A stretch of DNA of 58,162 nucleotides, from positions 1-58,162 of the forward strand of contig JAUNCY010000001.1 in the NCBI GenBank assembly GCA_030526325.1. Direction: 5' to 3'. The stretch comes from Bacillota bacterium. GTDB taxonomy: Bacteria; Bacillota; Clostridia; Peptostreptococcales; Anaerovoracaceae. A model generated the notes under the pieces. The model saw only the letters and a program-made list of their open reading frames with translations, was not told the DNA's origin and did not search any database. Shown here one piece after another: positions 32,929 through 42,209 of this stretch. Each line of letters starts with the position of its first letter. Position 1 is the stretch's first letter. Made by a program: the position numbers and the translations under genes.

Positions 32929-35900
32929 TCAGGTTTGAGAATCTGTTTTTTTACGGCGTTCTTTTCTCTTCTTCACAATGATGAGTATAACTGACAAAAG
33001 TAATACAAGGAGTACCGCTCCCGTTAATATCTTCCGCCATACCGGGTTTGTTCCTGTGGAAGCAACACAGAAGGTCCCTTTTGTTCCTGTCATTTCGACA
33101 CAGAGATACTGCCCCTTCACGTCCGCTTCTATTTCTTTCCACTCTCCGTTTTTGTATTCCCAGACTCTGGCCCCCCCGCCGTCTGCATTCAGCAGCCGCA
33201 AAGGCACCGGGTCATCTTTGCCGGTATCACTGTTTGAGAGATTTATATCCCATACATATACGTTTTCGTATGCTGCGGATATATCCGGTTTGCCCGCACT
33301 GCTTTCCGCTGCAGACAGCTTCACTTCGTCAGTAAAGCTTCCTTCTGCCAGAGCAATAGATTTTCTGCCGCCCTCAAAGGTTTCTTCGCTGGCTGCGGCA
33401 GTCAGATATTTATGGTATTCAGCTTCTATAACCCTGTCCGTCAATACCGCTTCTTTCGATTTCTCGGGCCAGACACCGTAGCAGCCTTCTTTTTCGGGGA
33501 TATCCGGAAGCTCTGCGGCAGACAGTCTTTCACCGTAAACAACGGGAATCACTTTCACAACCTCATCATCCGCGGTAAAAGTCAGCCGGAAAGATTTAAA
33601 CTCCTCAGGGATTCCGTCTTTTAACGCCAGGGTGCTGTATTCGGCCGGTTCCGCTTTTCCGCTGTAGCTTATTCCGTCTACGCCGGCGGTTTCCTCCGAT
33701 ACAAACAGATTTCCCTGCAGTTCAGATTCTTTGACATCAGCATATCCGGCTACGGAGCCGACATACTCTGTACCTCTGTCAATTTCTATTATAGAACAGC
33801 AGTTTATTATTTTCGAGCCGCTTCCGGCGATGCCTCCTACATAGTTCTCTCCCGAAACGGAGCATTTAGCATAGCAGCTTCTGATAACCCCATCGCTGAA
33901 ACCTGCTATTCCCCCTGCATAGTCTCCCGAATAAGACGAAACTTCTCCGTAGTTTTCGCATAAGACTATGGTTCCCAGGTCCATTCTGCCTGCCGCTCCT
34001 CCTGTGCAGTCCTTTCTTCCTTTAATCGTTCCGCGATTAATGCAATTTTGAAGCACTGCTTTTGTTTCGAATTTAGTATTAAGAGGATTTCCGTCGAAAA
34101 TATCCTCCTCCGGGTCAAAATCAAACTCTATTGCTATCGTTCCGGCAATTCCTCCTGTATTTCTGTCAGCCTCAACAGCCCCTTTGTTTTCACAGGAAAT
34201 CACCTTTCCCAGCCTGGTAGCGGATATATCGCGGTCTGAAGTATCCTCCAGATACTGCTCAATTCCGTCTCCCGTGCCATCTCTCAGATTCTCAACAGTA
34301 TTTATAAGCAACTGCATTATATCATTAAATTTGCTGTTTATGTTCCTTAAATCCTGAATTAACACATCTGAAGATGAAGAAATTTCGTTTTCAAGCAGAG
34401 ACATTAAGCCTGATATTTCCGTCATAGCATCAAAAAGGCTGTCGCTGCTCTGACGGAATTCCTCTCCGAGCTTGACGAATTCCACAGGTTCCTGCTCCGA
34501 AAGGTATTCTCCTATCTCTTTAAATCCGCGGCAGCATGATGCAAGAGAATCAAAAGCTCTTGACATAGAGTGAGAAAAATCTCCCAGAAGTTCCGAAGCT
34601 TTCATTAAATGTTCATTCGCGGTCTGAAAATCGTCCGCAGCATTTTTCAGATAATTCATAGCATCGCTTATCTGCTCCGCCGCTTCCTTCATATCCCCCG
34701 CAGCACTCATCAGCTCCGAAAGAGCCTGCTGAACTTTTTCCCAGTCTAACGAAAATCCCTTTATGGCATCGGCAAATCCGTATGTGCCGGCAGAAACCGT
34801 ATCATTTATTCTGCTGCAGTAAACCTTCACCGCCGAAGCTGCGTCTCTGACTGCCTGATTAAAGTCCGTATCTTCTGTAATTCCCCCGGTACTTTCATCA
34901 GAGGTTATCTGTTCAATAACAGCTGCCCGGCTGTTCACCTCATTTACAGCTCCGGACAGTTCCTGAAGAGCCGAACTCAGTTCTTTTAATGCGACCGAAG
35001 ACGCTGCGTCCCTGTCATCTCCGCTGCTTCGGTATACTGCATCAGAAAGCGATTCCAGAGCAGAACTTATTTTATCAAAAGCAGCAATTACTTTCTGATT
35101 TGCTTTTTCAGCTTCCTGAACAGCCTTTTTCAGTGATGACAGGCCGCTTCCGGCATTTTCTCCCGCCGCTTCAATCTCATCAAGGGCTTTTTCAAGAATC
35201 TTCAAAGACTTGCTGATTTTTTCCGATGCCTCCTGTGCGTCGTCCATAACAGGAACCATCCTGTCCGCTGTATCCGATATAATAGAACTGAGATCATTTA
35301 CCTCCTCCACATTGGCATCGATGAATTCGGACACCCTGTTTATCAAATCCTGAGAGCTGTCTCTTGCAGTATCTGCATATCCTGAAACCGCGTCAAGATA
35401 TCCCGATACGCGGGAAGAAGTATTATCCATGTCAGTAAGCATTTTGTCAATCATACTCTGCATAGTATTCAGTTCGGTTCTCATCTGAGACAAGCTGTCC
35501 GATGCGGCGTTTATAAGTATGTACGGCTCCATCTGACCTGCTATTCCGCCCACGTCTTTTCTTCCCAGGACAAGGCCGCTGTTTTCGCATCCGGTTATAA
35601 AGCCGTTCTGCCTTCCTGCTATTCCGCCCACATTGTATCCGGTATGTTCAAATCCTATTTTGCCTCGATTTGTGCAGTTTTGAATTATGCCTCCGGAATA
35701 TCCGGCTATTCCACCGGTATCCGAAACTGTGTTGTCAAGGACACGTTCCAGATCCTCCTCCGCAGGAGATGTCAGTCTGTCTATCAGCGAATCTGATGAA
35801 TCCTGTCCGGGTCCTCCGGCAGTCTCACGGTTGTTAACTGACGCATCGTTTTCACACTTCTGAATCAGGCCTGAATTTTCACCGCAGATTCCGCCCGTTC

Positions 35901-36474
35901 CCTTTTCTCCCAGTACTGTGCCTTCAACACTGCAGCCTGAAACCGTGCCGTCCTCCGTATTCGTTCCTGCAATTCCGCCTATGCAGTATTTACCTGACAC
36001 ATCTCCGTAAAATGTACAGTTAATTATTGTTCCCGAATTGCTCCCCGCAATGCCTCCCGCCTTGTTCTTGCTTCCGGAAGGCTCAATATTGCCTTTGACA
36101 TTCAGATTTCTTACTTCGGCGTTTTTCTGAATGTAACGGAACAGTCCCTGAACCGAGCCTGCATTTACAATGTTCAGCCCTGATATCATATGACCTCCTC
36201 CGTCAAAGGTTCCGCCGAAGGTGGGAATAGGAGTAAATTCTTCCCCCCTTAAATCAATATCATTATCCAGAATAATTTTTTTACCCTGAGACCATGTGTC
36301 CAGTGAGCATTTTACTGCAAATTCTCTGAGATCTTCCGCCGAGGAAATATGTACAGTCGAAGATGCATTCTCCGCAAAAACCTCCGCCGCCGGCTGAACA
36401 GCCGCCAGCACCAGAGCAAATACTAAAATTAATGCTGCGCTTCTACTCAATGTAATTTTCATTCTGCTTTTCAT
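32929..36474 (-). CDS. Large secreted GLUG-repeat protein with helical insert and C-terminal anchor
   Basis: 1181 residues. A signal peptide (about 5-35, ending VFAENAS) leads to a first block of GLUG-type repeats (about 45-315: repeated GGIAG, NxGxIxNC, GTVSG units), predicted to form a beta-helix. A long, Ala/Ser/Glu/Asp-rich helical region follows (about 320-765) that should form coiled coils or helical bundles. A second GLUG block (about 775-950), beta domains, and a membrane segment near 1145-1165 followed by a basic tail (KKRKERRKK) complete it. ATG 36474 follows AAAGGAGG; it overlaps the MMPL transporter gene by 32 bases. It is probably that transporter's envelope partner, but the function is unknown. 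Confidence 0.85.
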   Translation of the reverse strand: MKSRMKITLSRSAALILVFALVLAAVQPAAEVFAENASSTVHISSAEDLREFAVKCSLDTWSQGKKIILDNDIDLRGEEFTPIPTFGGTFDGGGHMISGLNIVNAGSVQGLFRYIQKNAEVRNLNVKGNIEPSGSKNKAGGIAGSNSGTIINCTFYGDVSGKYCIGGIAGTNTEDGTVSGCSVEGTVLGEKGTGGICGENSGLIQKCENDASVNNRETAGGPGQDSSDSLIDRLTSPAEEDLERVLDNTVSDTGGIAGYSGGIIQNCTNRGKIGFEHTGYNVGGIAGRQNGFITGCENSGLVLGRKDVGGIAGQMEPYILINAASDSLSQMRTELNTMQSMIDKMLTDMDNTSSRVSGYLDAVSGYADTARDSSQDLINRVSEFIDANVEEVNDLSSIISDTADRMVPVMDDAQEASEKISKSLKILEKALDEIEAAGENAGSGLSSLKKAVQEAEKANQKVIAAFDKISSALESLSDAVYRSSGDDRDAASSVALKELSSALQELSGAVNEVNSRAAVIEQITSDESTGGITEDTDFNQAVRDAASAVKVYCSRINDTVSAGTYGFADAIKGFSLDWEKVQQALSELMSAAGDMKEAAEQISDAMNYLKNAADDFQTANEHLMKASELLGDFSHSMSRAFDSLASCCRGFKEIGEYLSEQEPVEFVKLGEEFRQSSDSLFDAMTEISGLMSLLENEISSSSDVLIQDLRNINSKFNDIMQLLINTVENLRDGTGDGIEQYLEDTSDRDISATRLGKVISCENKGAVEADRNTGGIAGTIAIEFDFDPEEDIFDGNPLNTKFETKAVLQNCINRGTIKGRKDCTGGAAGRMDLGTIVLCENYGEVSSYSGDYAGGIAGFSDGVIRSCYAKCSVSGENYVGGIAGSGSKIINCCSIIEIDRGTEYVGSVAGYADVKESELQGNLFVSEETAGVDGISYSGKAEPAEYSTLALKDGIPEEFKSFRLTFTADDEVVKVIPVVYGERLSAAELPDIPEKEGCYGVWPEKSKEAVLTDRVIEAEYHKYLTAAASEETFEGGRKSIALAEGSFTDEVKLSAAESSAGKPDISAAYENVYVWDINLSNSDTGKDDPVPLRLLNADGGGARVWEYKNGEWKEIEADVKGQYLCVEMTGTKGTFCVASTGTNPVWRKILTGAVLLVLLLSVILIIVKKRKERRKKTDSQT

Positions 36475-38938
36475 CCTCTGCGGCCTCCTTTCCTTCTGTC
36501 TCTTCATCCTCTTTTTTCTCTGACGTTCTGTTGTCAATAACAGCGTTTACCGTACCTTTTACAGTTCCTTTAAACTCTCCGTCAACAATTCCGGATACCT
36601 GACCTTTTATGTGACCGTCCACCCGCATATAGCCTGAGCTGATCTGAGGTGTCACGGGTTTTTTAAGAGTAAACGAGGTTTTCTCAATTATCCGGTCGCC
36701 TATGTACAGCAGCTGCGGCAGCAGGAACATAACAAGAACAATAGATATTATTGTCCCTCTTCCCAGAGCCACTCCGATTGATGCCACAACCTCCGAAGAG
36801 GACAGCAGCCCGATGAGAACTCCCGAGGACGCAAGCATGGTGCCTGAGGTTATGATAGTCGGAAATGCCTGATTCAGAGTCTCCACAACGGCCTCTTTTA
36901 ACGGCATTTTCTGCTTCAGACTGTAATACCGATTTGTTATTACAATAGCATAATCGATGTTTGCCCCCATCTGTATAGAGCTGACTATGAGATAGCTCAT
37001 GAAAAACATGTTCTCGTCCAGAATATACGGGAAAGCAAAATTTATCCATATACTGCCCTGAATAACCAGTATCAGCAGCACCGGTATGCCTGCTGATTTA
37101 AATGTAAACAGCAGCACCAGAATTACAAATACAATGGTAAGTATATTAATAAGAATATTATCTGTCTTGAATGAAGATGCCAGATCCGCATCACTTGTCG
37201 AATCTCCCACCATAATGCAGCCCTCTTCATAATATTTTTCAGCAGTTTCATGCAGGGTGTCCAGAAAATCAAAGGTTTCCCCGCTTTCCTCCGGAAGGTT
37301 TAATTCCATGACAAATCTGCTGTAATTGTCCCCCAAAAGCTGAAGCTTTGCATCTGTCAGCGCGTCATGCATATCTTCTATATCATTTTTTGCTTCATCA
37401 TCCAGGTTGATATACCCTTCATCCACTCTCTGATACAGAAATTCGAACATATCCAGCAGCGGCACATCGTAACTGTCTATTCCGCTGATAATTTTGCCGT
37501 AATTCTCTTCCTCCGCAGCATATGCGGAATACAGCATTCTTGCGGTATCGATGTCCATATCAGTCAGCTCCGCAAACTGTCTCGGAGAAAGATATTCCGC
37601 AAGCATGTATCCGTCCTTAGCCTCAATATTTGCCAGACCGGTTACCGAATCCACTTCCTCCATTCTTTCCAGTTCTCTGATCAGTCCTGCTTCTTTTTCA
37701 TAATTTCCTGCGGGCACCAGCATGGCCATAGTGTTTTCGCTGCCGAAGGTTCCGGTAATCTTTGCATGAGCTATCTGCATATCATTTTTCGTTATGGTTG
37801 ACAGGGTGCTTGTACCGTAAACATACGGGCACATGTTTGACAGAAACAGCGCGCCGATAATAACGGCAGTAAAAACAGGAAGGCTTATTTTCCTGCATTT
37901 AATAACAAATTTTCCCCAAATATTAATTTTAGGAACAAAGCTCCTGTGATGAGTCCTGTCTATCAGACTGCTGAATGACATCAGCAGGCCCGGCATAAGA
38001 GTAAATACACAGAGAAGACTGATAATTATTGACTTTATCAGCACCATTCCCAGGTCAAATCCTATCCTGAACTGCATGAAAGTTATGGCAGCCAGCCCCG
38101 AAAGAGTTGTAAGACTGCTTCCGAGAATTTCCGGTATGGACTTGCTCAATGCCGCAACAACAGCCTCTCTTGCCTCGTGAAGTTCTCTTTCCTCTGTATA
38201 TCTATGGCATAGAATTATTGCATAATCCACAGCAAGAGCAAGCTGAAGCACAACAGCAACGGAATTTGATACAAAAGAAATCGTTCCGAACAGATAGTTT
38301 GTTCCTTTATTTATCAGTGCCGAGGAAATAAATGTCATGAGCAGCACAGGTATTTCGGCATATGTATGAGAAGTCAGCAGGAGAACCGACACAATAATTA
38401 CCGCCGCGATGCACATTACCGTTCTCATCTCGCCTGCCAGCTGTTCCGCCATTACATCTCCGACTCCGCTGCTGATATAAATGTCATACCCGGCATATTT
38501 TTCTTTAATTTCATTCAGTGCCTTCACACTTATTTCATCTTCCTCTTCGCCTTCAAAGGTTACGGAAAACAGCCCTGACACGTCTTTATAATGCTCCTCC
38601 GAGTCATCATACTCTACAGATTTTACACCTTCTATATTTTCCATCCCTTCCGAGATTTTTACGCCCTGCTCATATGATATGTTCTCTATCATTATATCCG
38701 CAGTTCCGAAAGTGGTGAATTCTTCCTCCATTACTGTCAGTCCCTGTCTGGTTTCGGTATTTTCCGGCAGATAATCCGTAAGAATATTGTCAACCTTTAC
38801 CCATCCCGACGAAATAATCGAGAAAATCAAAAGACCTATATAGATAAGATAGAAGGCCTTTCTCTTATCGACAATAAAAGCCGACAGCCTTACAGTAAAA
38901 TTTTTCTCGTCCCTATCGTATGACTTTTTTCTGCTCAA
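36443..38938 (-). CDS. MMPL/YdfJ-type RND transporter with a glycine-repeat tail
   Basis: 831 residues, about 12 membrane segments in two halves. LALAVDYAIILCHRYTEER (first half) and QMGANIDYAIVITNRYYSLKQKM (second half) are the MMPL family signature, with proton-relay Asp in each. These proteins export lipids or other hydrophobic compounds in Gram-positives. The C-terminal cytoplasmic tail (about 770-805) has short repeats of the form GxhKGxVxG (GHIKGQVSG, GEFKGTVKGTV), then an acidic end. The start codon is TTG at 38938, the first frame position after AAAGGAGGGG; no in-frame ATG is near. It is co-transcribed with the GLUG protein and divergent from a TetR regulator. Confidence 0.88.
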   Translation of the reverse strand: MSRKKSYDRDEKNFTVRLSAFIVDKRKAFYLIYIGLLIFSIISSGWVKVDNILTDYLPENTETRQGLTVMEEEFTTFGTADIMIENISYEQGVKISEGMENIEGVKSVEYDDSEEHYKDVSGLFSVTFEGEEEDEISVKALNEIKEKYAGYDIYISSGVGDVMAEQLAGEMRTVMCIAAVIIVSVLLLTSHTYAEIPVLLMTFISSALINKGTNYLFGTISFVSNSVAVVLQLALAVDYAIILCHRYTEERELHEAREAVVAALSKSIPEILGSSLTTLSGLAAITFMQFRIGFDLGMVLIKSIIISLLCVFTLMPGLLMSFSSLIDRTHHRSFVPKINIWGKFVIKCRKISLPVFTAVIIGALFLSNMCPYVYGTSTLSTITKNDMQIAHAKITGTFGSENTMAMLVPAGNYEKEAGLIRELERMEEVDSVTGLANIEAKDGYMLAEYLSPRQFAELTDMDIDTARMLYSAYAAEEENYGKIISGIDSYDVPLLDMFEFLYQRVDEGYINLDDEAKNDIEDMHDALTDAKLQLLGDNYSRFVMELNLPEESGETFDFLDTLHETAEKYYEEGCIMVGDSTSDADLASSFKTDNILINILTIVFVILVLLFTFKSAGIPVLLILVIQGSIWINFAFPYILDENMFFMSYLIVSSIQMGANIDYAIVITNRYYSLKQKMPLKEAVVETLNQAFPTIITSGTMLASSGVLIGLLSSSEVVASIGVALGRGTIISIVLVMFLLPQLLYIGDRIIEKTSFTLKKPVTPQISSGYMRVDGHIKGQVSGIVDGEFKGTVKGTVNAVIDNRTSEKKEDEETEGKEAAEDEKQNENYIE

Positions 38939-39126
38939 TTACGGCTCCCCTCCTTTTTTCGTATCCCTATTCTATAAAACACCTCTGATTTTTGCCATAT
39001 ACAAATGTACTGCGTTTGTCTGATTATTTTCCCCGCGTTATGATTTTATCCGATTGTATTTGTAAAAACGGTGTGATATCCTGTTTAAAGCATACTGCAT
39101 TACTATGAAAAACGAAAGGAAGTCCT
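38939..39126. promoter_or_regulatory. Divergent promoter region between MMPL operon and tetR-ABC operon
   Basis: 188 A+T-rich bases between outward-facing genes. On the plus strand TTGTAT, 17 bases, TATCCT is a possible promoter for the TetR gene. A loose inverted repeat ACAAA-N9-TTTGT near the middle is a candidate TetR site, and a TATAGAAT sequence near 38970 may be the -10 for the MMPL operon. None of these is strong. Confidence 0.4.
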
Positions 39127-39732
39127 ATGCCGCAGAACAACAGAAACTACCATACTAAGCGCCAGCTTACAGAGTCTTTGAAAAAGCTCATGGCCTTAAA
39201 ACCTTTAAACAAAATCTCCATACGGGAAATATGTGAATGCTGCGGAGTCAACAGACAGACTTTTTACTACCATTTCGAAGACATATACGACCAGGTCAAA
39301 TGGATGTTTCGAGATGAAATAATTACTGTACTGAAGGATTTCAGCTATTCCAGGCAGTGGAAAGAAGGTCTTCTTATTCTTTTCAAATACATTGCCGACA
39401 ACAGGGCGGTCTGCCTCTGTGCCTTGAATTCTCTCGGGCACGAGCACATGAAGCGTTTTTTCGCGGATGATATTTCAACTATTGTACACAATGCAATTAT
39501 TTATTTCTCCGAAAATCTGCCGGAACACGTAAGTGTAGAAGAATATGAGAATTTTCTGATTAAATATTACTCTGCAGCGATTATGGGAGTCCTGGAGAAC
39601 TGGCTTCTCGGGGAGATAGACGAGTCTCCCGAGCAGATGACCTTATATATATGCACTATCATAGAAAATCAGTTTTACGGAACCGCGGCCAGAAATTCTT
39701 CCGGCTCTGCTCCGAATCCAAAGGAGGACTGA
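39127..39732 (+). CDS. TetR-family regulator (DhaS-like)
   Basis: 201 residues. The helix-turn-helix (about 10-55) reads KISIREICECCGVNRQTFYYHFEDIYDQV, the form seen in DhaS-type TetR proteins with an atypical C-terminal domain. ATG 39127 follows AAAGGAAG. It faces away from the MMPL-GLUG operon and is eight bases from a FetAB-like ABC transporter in the same direction, so it could control both sides. Confidence 0.9.
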   Translation: MPQNNRNYHTKRQLTESLKKLMALKPLNKISIREICECCGVNRQTFYYHFEDIYDQVKWMFRDEIITVLKDFSYSRQWKEGLLILFKYIADNRAVCLCALNSLGHEHMKRFFADDISTIVHNAIIYFSENLPEHVSVEEYENFLIKYYSAAIMGVLENWLLGEIDESPEQMTLYICTIIENQFYGTAARNSSGSAPNPKED

Positions 39733-39740
39733 ATATCGTC

Positions 39741-40370
39741 ATGGAATATATACTTTCCGCTTCGGGTGTGAAATATCTGAATCTGATTGAATACCCTGAA
39801 ATAAATATCGAAGAAAACAAAATGACTTTCATAAGCGGGGAAAGCGGAGTCGGCAAGACAACGCTTTTCAGACTTTTCAACGGAACCGCCTCACCGTCCG
39901 AAGGTAAAATCTTTTTCAGAGGAGAAGACATCTCCGAAACAGACACTATTTCACTGCGAAGAAAAATCTGCCTGGTTTCCCAGGAACCCTACCTTTTTGA
40001 GGGCACAGTGAAGGATAATTTTGACACATATTATTCATACCGTGGAGATGCCCCTCCGGGCGAAGAAGAAATGAAACACTTTCTGTCGGTATGCTGTGCT
40101 GATTTCCCCGTTGAAAGGAACTGTCTGTTCTTATCGGGAGGAGAAAAGCAGAGGCTGTTTACTGCCATATTCCTGTCTTTTTCTCCGGAAGTCATACTGC
40201 TGGACGAGCCCACCTCGGCTTTAGACGAAATCACCGCAAACAAGATGATGTCCGGCATCAGAGAACACTGTCGGGAAAACGGAATTACCGCGCTGGTAAT
40301 AAGCCATGACAAAGGCATGATCGGCAGATTCGCCGATTCCGTGATAACTCTGGAAAGGAGGCATGACTGA
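39741..40370 (+). CDS. ABC transporter ATPase (FetA-like)
   Basis: 209 residues, short for an ABC ATPase. Walker A GESGVGKTTLFRL near 38-50, signature FLSGGEKQRLFTA near 133, Walker B VILLDEPTSALDE and the H-loop ISHDKGM are intact. ATG 39741 is 13 bases from AAGGAGG. Its stop overlaps the permease start (TGATG), and the permease is of the UPF0014/FetB family, so this is the matching ATPase, likely for metal export or iron homeostasis. Confidence 0.88.
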   Translation: MEYILSASGVKYLNLIEYPEINIEENKMTFISGESGVGKTTLFRLFNGTASPSEGKIFFRGEDISETDTISLRRKICLVSQEPYLFEGTVKDNFDTYYSYRGDAPPGEEEMKHFLSVCCADFPVERNCLFLSGGEKQRLFTAIFLSFSPEVILLDEPTSALDEITANKMMSGIREHCRENGITALVISHDKGMIGRFADSVITLERRHD

Positions 40371-41146
40371 TGGGCGGAATAGTTGAACTCCAGCTGGCAC
40401 ATTTTCTTCTGGTATATCTTCTTTTTATCATAATCACCGTAATAATGAAAATATGTCATGTGGACAGGGTCAAGCTGCTTCTTATATCGGGCATGCGCAT
40501 GTCTGTGCAGCTGATGATAGCCGGCTATGTTCTCACATATATTTTCAGGCATCCCCATCCGGTGCTGACTGTCCTCTACCTGGCATGTATGACAGGCTTC
40601 GCGATTCACCGGGCCCTTGCCGGCAGCGAAATGATGAACAAGGATTTTAAAATAGTAACGGGGCTTTCTCTGAGTTTATCGGGTTTCATCATAATCGTCT
40701 TTTTTATTTGCATAATCATGCGGGTAAGCTTTTTCAACCCCCAGTACGTTATCCCTATTTCGGGAATGGTAATGGGAAATACCATGACAGGAGTTTCTCT
40801 GGGTGTGAAAACCTTCAGAGAAACAATAAAGGAACAGCGCCCGCGAATTAACGCACTTCTGAATTCCAGCGCGAAGCCCGAAAGCATACTGCTTCCGTTC
40901 ATGAGGCAGTCTCTGGAAACGGCTCTCCTGCCTACCATCAACTCTATGCTGGGAATGGGCATAGTATCTCTGCCGGGCATGATGACGGGTCAGATACTGT
41001 CCGGAACCCTGCCCACAACGGCTGTACTCTATCAGATAGCAATGATGATATCCATATGTACGGCGGTGTGCCTGTCCACATTCGCATCCCTTCATTTCGG
41101 GATGAAAACAATGTACAACTCCAGAAATCAGATAATTATTCCGTAA
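40370..41146 (+). CDS. UPF0014/FetB-type ABC permease
   Basis: 258 residues with about seven membrane segments. YVIPISGMVMGNTMTGVSLGVKTFRE and SMLGMGIVSLPGMMTGQILSGTLPTTAVLYQIAMM are signature segments of FetB (YbbM). In E. coli FetAB affects iron export and oxidative stress tolerance; that is knowledge of the family, and the substrate here is inferred. The gene ends 18 bases before a terminator at 41164-41190. Confidence 0.9.
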   Translation: MGGIVELQLAHFLLVYLLFIIITVIMKICHVDRVKLLLISGMRMSVQLMIAGYVLTYIFRHPHPVLTVLYLACMTGFAIHRALAGSEMMNKDFKIVTGLSLSLSGFIIIVFFICIIMRVSFFNPQYVIPISGMVMGNTMTGVSLGVKTFRETIKEQRPRINALLNSSAKPESILLPFMRQSLETALLPTINSMLGMGIVSLPGMMTGQILSGTLPTTAVLYQIAMMISICTAVCLSTFASLHFGMKTMYNSRNQIIIP

Positions 41147-41163
41147 GAGAATACAAAAATCAA

Positions 41164-41190
41164 GGCGCAGATTTAATCCGCGCCTTTTTT
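41164..41190 (+). terminator. Terminator after the FetAB-like operon
   Basis: GGCGC and GCGCC with an 11-base loop, then TTTTTT on the plus strand. It lies between converging operons and might also act weakly for the suf genes on the other strand. Confidence 0.8.
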
Positions 41191-41223
41191 CTTCTGCCGG
41201 GTTTTTAATTTTTTTACAGGATT

Positions 41224-42141
41224 CTATTTCATAAATCCGTTGATAATCTGCTCTTCCGCTTCCTGTTCGGTCAGGCCGAGAGTCATAAGCTTAATGAGCT
41301 GCTCTCCCGCAATTTTTCCTATTGCAGCCTCATGAATAAGGCTTGCGTCAATATTGTTGGCTGTGAGCTGAGGACTTGCCGATACACTTGCATCGTCCAT
41401 AATGATGGCGTCACATTCGCTGTGGCCTCTGCATTCGCTGTTTCCGTTAATTACCGAGAAAAATTCCTGCCTGGACTTGTCTCTTGCAACAGATCTGGAA
41501 ATAACGTTGGCACTGCTGTCCGCACCGTTCAGATCAACAGAAAAATCAGTCTTTGCATACTGCTTTCCGTGAGTCATAATATTTTCCCTTATTTCAAGAG
41601 TTGCTCCTGCCGCGAGCTTTGCAGAGGTTACTCTGATTGTGGAATCTATGCCCTTTATCTGTGTAGTCTCCATCTCCATATATGATCCTTCTTCCATTTC
41701 AATAATGGTTTCGGGATTCATAATTCTCTCGCCGTTTCCGTCTCCTGCTCCGTAATGCTTTTCAACGTACTTGATTCTGGCATTTTTGCCCACATAGAAA
41801 GTATGAATGCCGTCATGCTTAGACGCTTCCATCCCCATGTTGTGGATTCCGCAGCCTGCGATGATAACCACATCAGCACCTTCGCCGATATAGAAATCAT
41901 TGTAAACCATGTCATCAATGCCGCTTTCACTGATAATTACCGGAATGTGAACACTTTCGTTCTTTGTTCCGGGTTTTATTATGATGTCGATTCCCGGTTT
42001 GTCGGACTTCGTGACTATATCGATGTTTGCAGTGGTGTTTCTGCTGTCCAGCTTTCCGTTTGCACGGATATTATATGCTCCTTTAGGCACATCGTGAAGA
42101 TCTGCCACCTGCTCAAGCAGATTTTTCTGAATTAAATCCAT
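41224..42141 (-). CDS. SufB/SufD-family scaffold protein of a minimal Suf system
   Basis: 305 residues, shorter than SufB of E. coli (about 495). It has the beta-helix repeats of the SufBD core and the C-terminal segment LIHEAAIGKIAGEQLIKLMTLGLTEQEAEEQIINGF that binds SufC. SufB-type proteins assemble Fe-S clusters. With SufC next to it and no sufS, sufU or sufD in the vicinity, it fits the two-gene SMS-like (minimal Suf) system of anaerobes. Many Fe-S enzymes in this window (Por, Ior, FTR-like) would depend on it. Confidence 0.9.
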   Translation of the reverse strand: MDLIQKNLLEQVADLHDVPKGAYNIRANGKLDSRNTTANIDIVTKSDKPGIDIIIKPGTKNESVHIPVIISESGIDDMVYNDFYIGEGADVVIIAGCGIHNMGMEASKHDGIHTFYVGKNARIKYVEKHYGAGDGNGERIMNPETIIEMEEGSYMEMETTQIKGIDSTIRVTSAKLAAGATLEIRENIMTHGKQYAKTDFSVDLNGADSSANVISRSVARDKSRQEFFSVINGNSECRGHSECDAIIMDDASVSASPQLTANNIDASLIHEAAIGKIAGEQLIKLMTLGLTEQEAEEQIINGFMK

Positions 42142-42209
42142 AACTGTATTTCTCTCCGTTCCTAACTGTATTTTCTATCTGAAGCCGCTTCTGCGGCCGT
42201 CCCGGTTAT

